Shown here piece by piece: positions 14,732 to 15,211 of a stretch of DNA of 15,211 nucleotides. The stretch comes from Acidobacteria bacterium UBA6911 (GTDB taxonomy: Bacteria; Acidobacteriota; UBA6911). The notes beneath the pieces were generated by a model. That model did no database searches, had not been told where the DNA came from, and saw nothing but the letters and a program-made list of their open reading frames with translations. The DNA lies in the NCBI GenBank assembly GCA_002451015.1, contig DKBB01000365.1, forward strand, positions 1 through 15,211. The letters are read 5' to 3'. A program made the position numbers and the translations under genes. Position 1 is the first letter of the stretch. The number at the start of each line of letters is the position of its first letter.

Positions 14732-15211
14732 CTAATCGTCGTCAGGAGACACAACGAACTTCTTCTGCGGATCCCCAAGGTTTTTGAAATACAGGCTCTT
14801 GAGAACCCCATTAAACCTGAACGGCGCCCTCTCAAAATAGTCGTCCGCCACCGGAGAATTGGTATCCACGCCGACATCAAAAGTCTCTGAGGAAGTGAAT
14901 CCCCCCGGAATGGTGCGTTGAATAGTGCCCGTAGCCGCCTTGTTGCCGTTGATCCAGAAAGCGATCTCCGCCGGGGCGGCGCGTTCGGGAGGCGTCCGCA
15001 TCTCGAACTCGATCTTCACATTACCTGCCGGAAGTTTTCCTACCCTTATCTTGTCGCGTTTGAGCAGGAGCGCGCTGTATTCGTAGCGCAGCTCACCGTC
15101 CAGGACGTAGAGGCTCACGCCCCCGGCGTATCCCCCCATGGCGAAGATCACGCCATTGGCATTTCGGGGCACTTCAGCCTCGATCTCCGCCCGGATGTTG
15201 CCGTTCCGCAC
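14732..15211 (-). CDS. Arylsulfatase C-terminal region (5' end outside window)
   Basis: The frame runs from the window edge to a TAG at 14732-14734, giving 159 visible residues. The order IRAEIEAEVPRNANGVIFAM, then GGYAGGVSLYVLDGELRYEY, an AGNVKIEFEMRTPP strand, INGNKAATGTIQRTIPGGFT, ETFDVGVDTNSPVADDYFER and FRFNGVLKSLYF is the beta-sandwich tail that follows the catalytic domain in many bacterial arylsulfatases (family S1): A-x-GVI, GG-x-x-GG-x-x-LY and DVG-x-D-x-x-SPV are its recurrent marks. The catalytic C/S-x-P-x-R motif and the metal site would be upstream and are not seen. Such enzymes hydrolyse sulfate esters in the periplasm. It reads toward the outer-membrane operon on the same strand, but the 354-bp gap with its own promoter candidate suggests separate transcription. 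Confidence 0.8.
   Translation of the reverse strand: MRNGNIRAEIEAEVPRNANGVIFAMGGYAGGVSLYVLDGELRYEYSALLLKRDKIRVGKLPAGNVKIEFEMRTPPERAAPAEIAFWINGNKAATGTIQRTIPGGFTSSETFDVGVDTNSPVADDYFERAPFRFNGVLKSLYFKNLGDPQKKFVVSPDDD

Noticed and set aside
1..15211. CRISPR array, IS element, prophage or toxin-antitoxin module
   Set aside because: No regularly spaced repeats, transposase or integrase motifs, or paired small genes were found on either strand.

Overview
The window holds ten protein-coding genes, two of them cut by the window edges. Nearly all encode exported proteins of a Gram-negative cell envelope. Eight of the ten begin with a clear signal peptide, most cleaved just before an A-Q, and at least four encode outer-membrane beta-barrels. 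GC content is moderate to high. Most genes have good Shine-Dalgarno sequences (AAGGAG, GAGGGG, AGAGGA), which argues against a typical Bacteroidota genome. From memory, relatives of the 1160-aa protein and of the small periplasmic proteins are common in Acidobacteriota-like bacteria, so I lean that way. The sequence alone does not settle the phylum.

Layout. (1) Bases 1-564 (+) are the 3' part of an NTF2/SnoaL-like gene. It faces a sialate O-acetylesterase-type esterase (699-2669, -). Two hairpins lie between the two stop codons: an intrinsic terminator and a perfect 14-bp inverted repeat. (2) Bases 2670-3643 carry no convincing gene. They include a chain of RNA-like stems (about 2958-3248) that starts with a group II intron-like GTGCG and may be a truncated intron or another structured RNA. 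An 8-bp inverted repeat follows at 3518-3560. (3) Bases 3644-7056 (+) hold a coiled-coil periplasmic protein, two paralogous Spy/CpxP-like small helical proteins, and an outer-membrane channel of the MetA-phenol/SphA type. (4) Bases 14377-7092 (-) form a probable four-gene operon: a POTRA-less BamA/Omp85-type barrel, a 1160-aa exported multidomain protein with a duplicated C-terminal domain, a second MetA-phenol-like barrel, and an alginate-export-type barrel. A plausible promoter with two identical palindromes at its predicted start site lies just upstream. (5) Bases 14732-15211 (-) are the C-terminus of a probable arylsulfatase.

Taken together, this is a region of envelope transport and surface-polymer processing. 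Sulfatase and O-acetylesterase activities would strip modifying groups from polysaccharides. Alginate-export and phenol-type channels would move small or polymeric substrates across the outer membrane. The Spy-like and coiled-coil proteins look like periplasmic support or stress factors. No DNA-level sign of phage, IS transposase, CRISPR array, tRNA or rRNA was seen. The functional links between genes are inferred from order and strand only.
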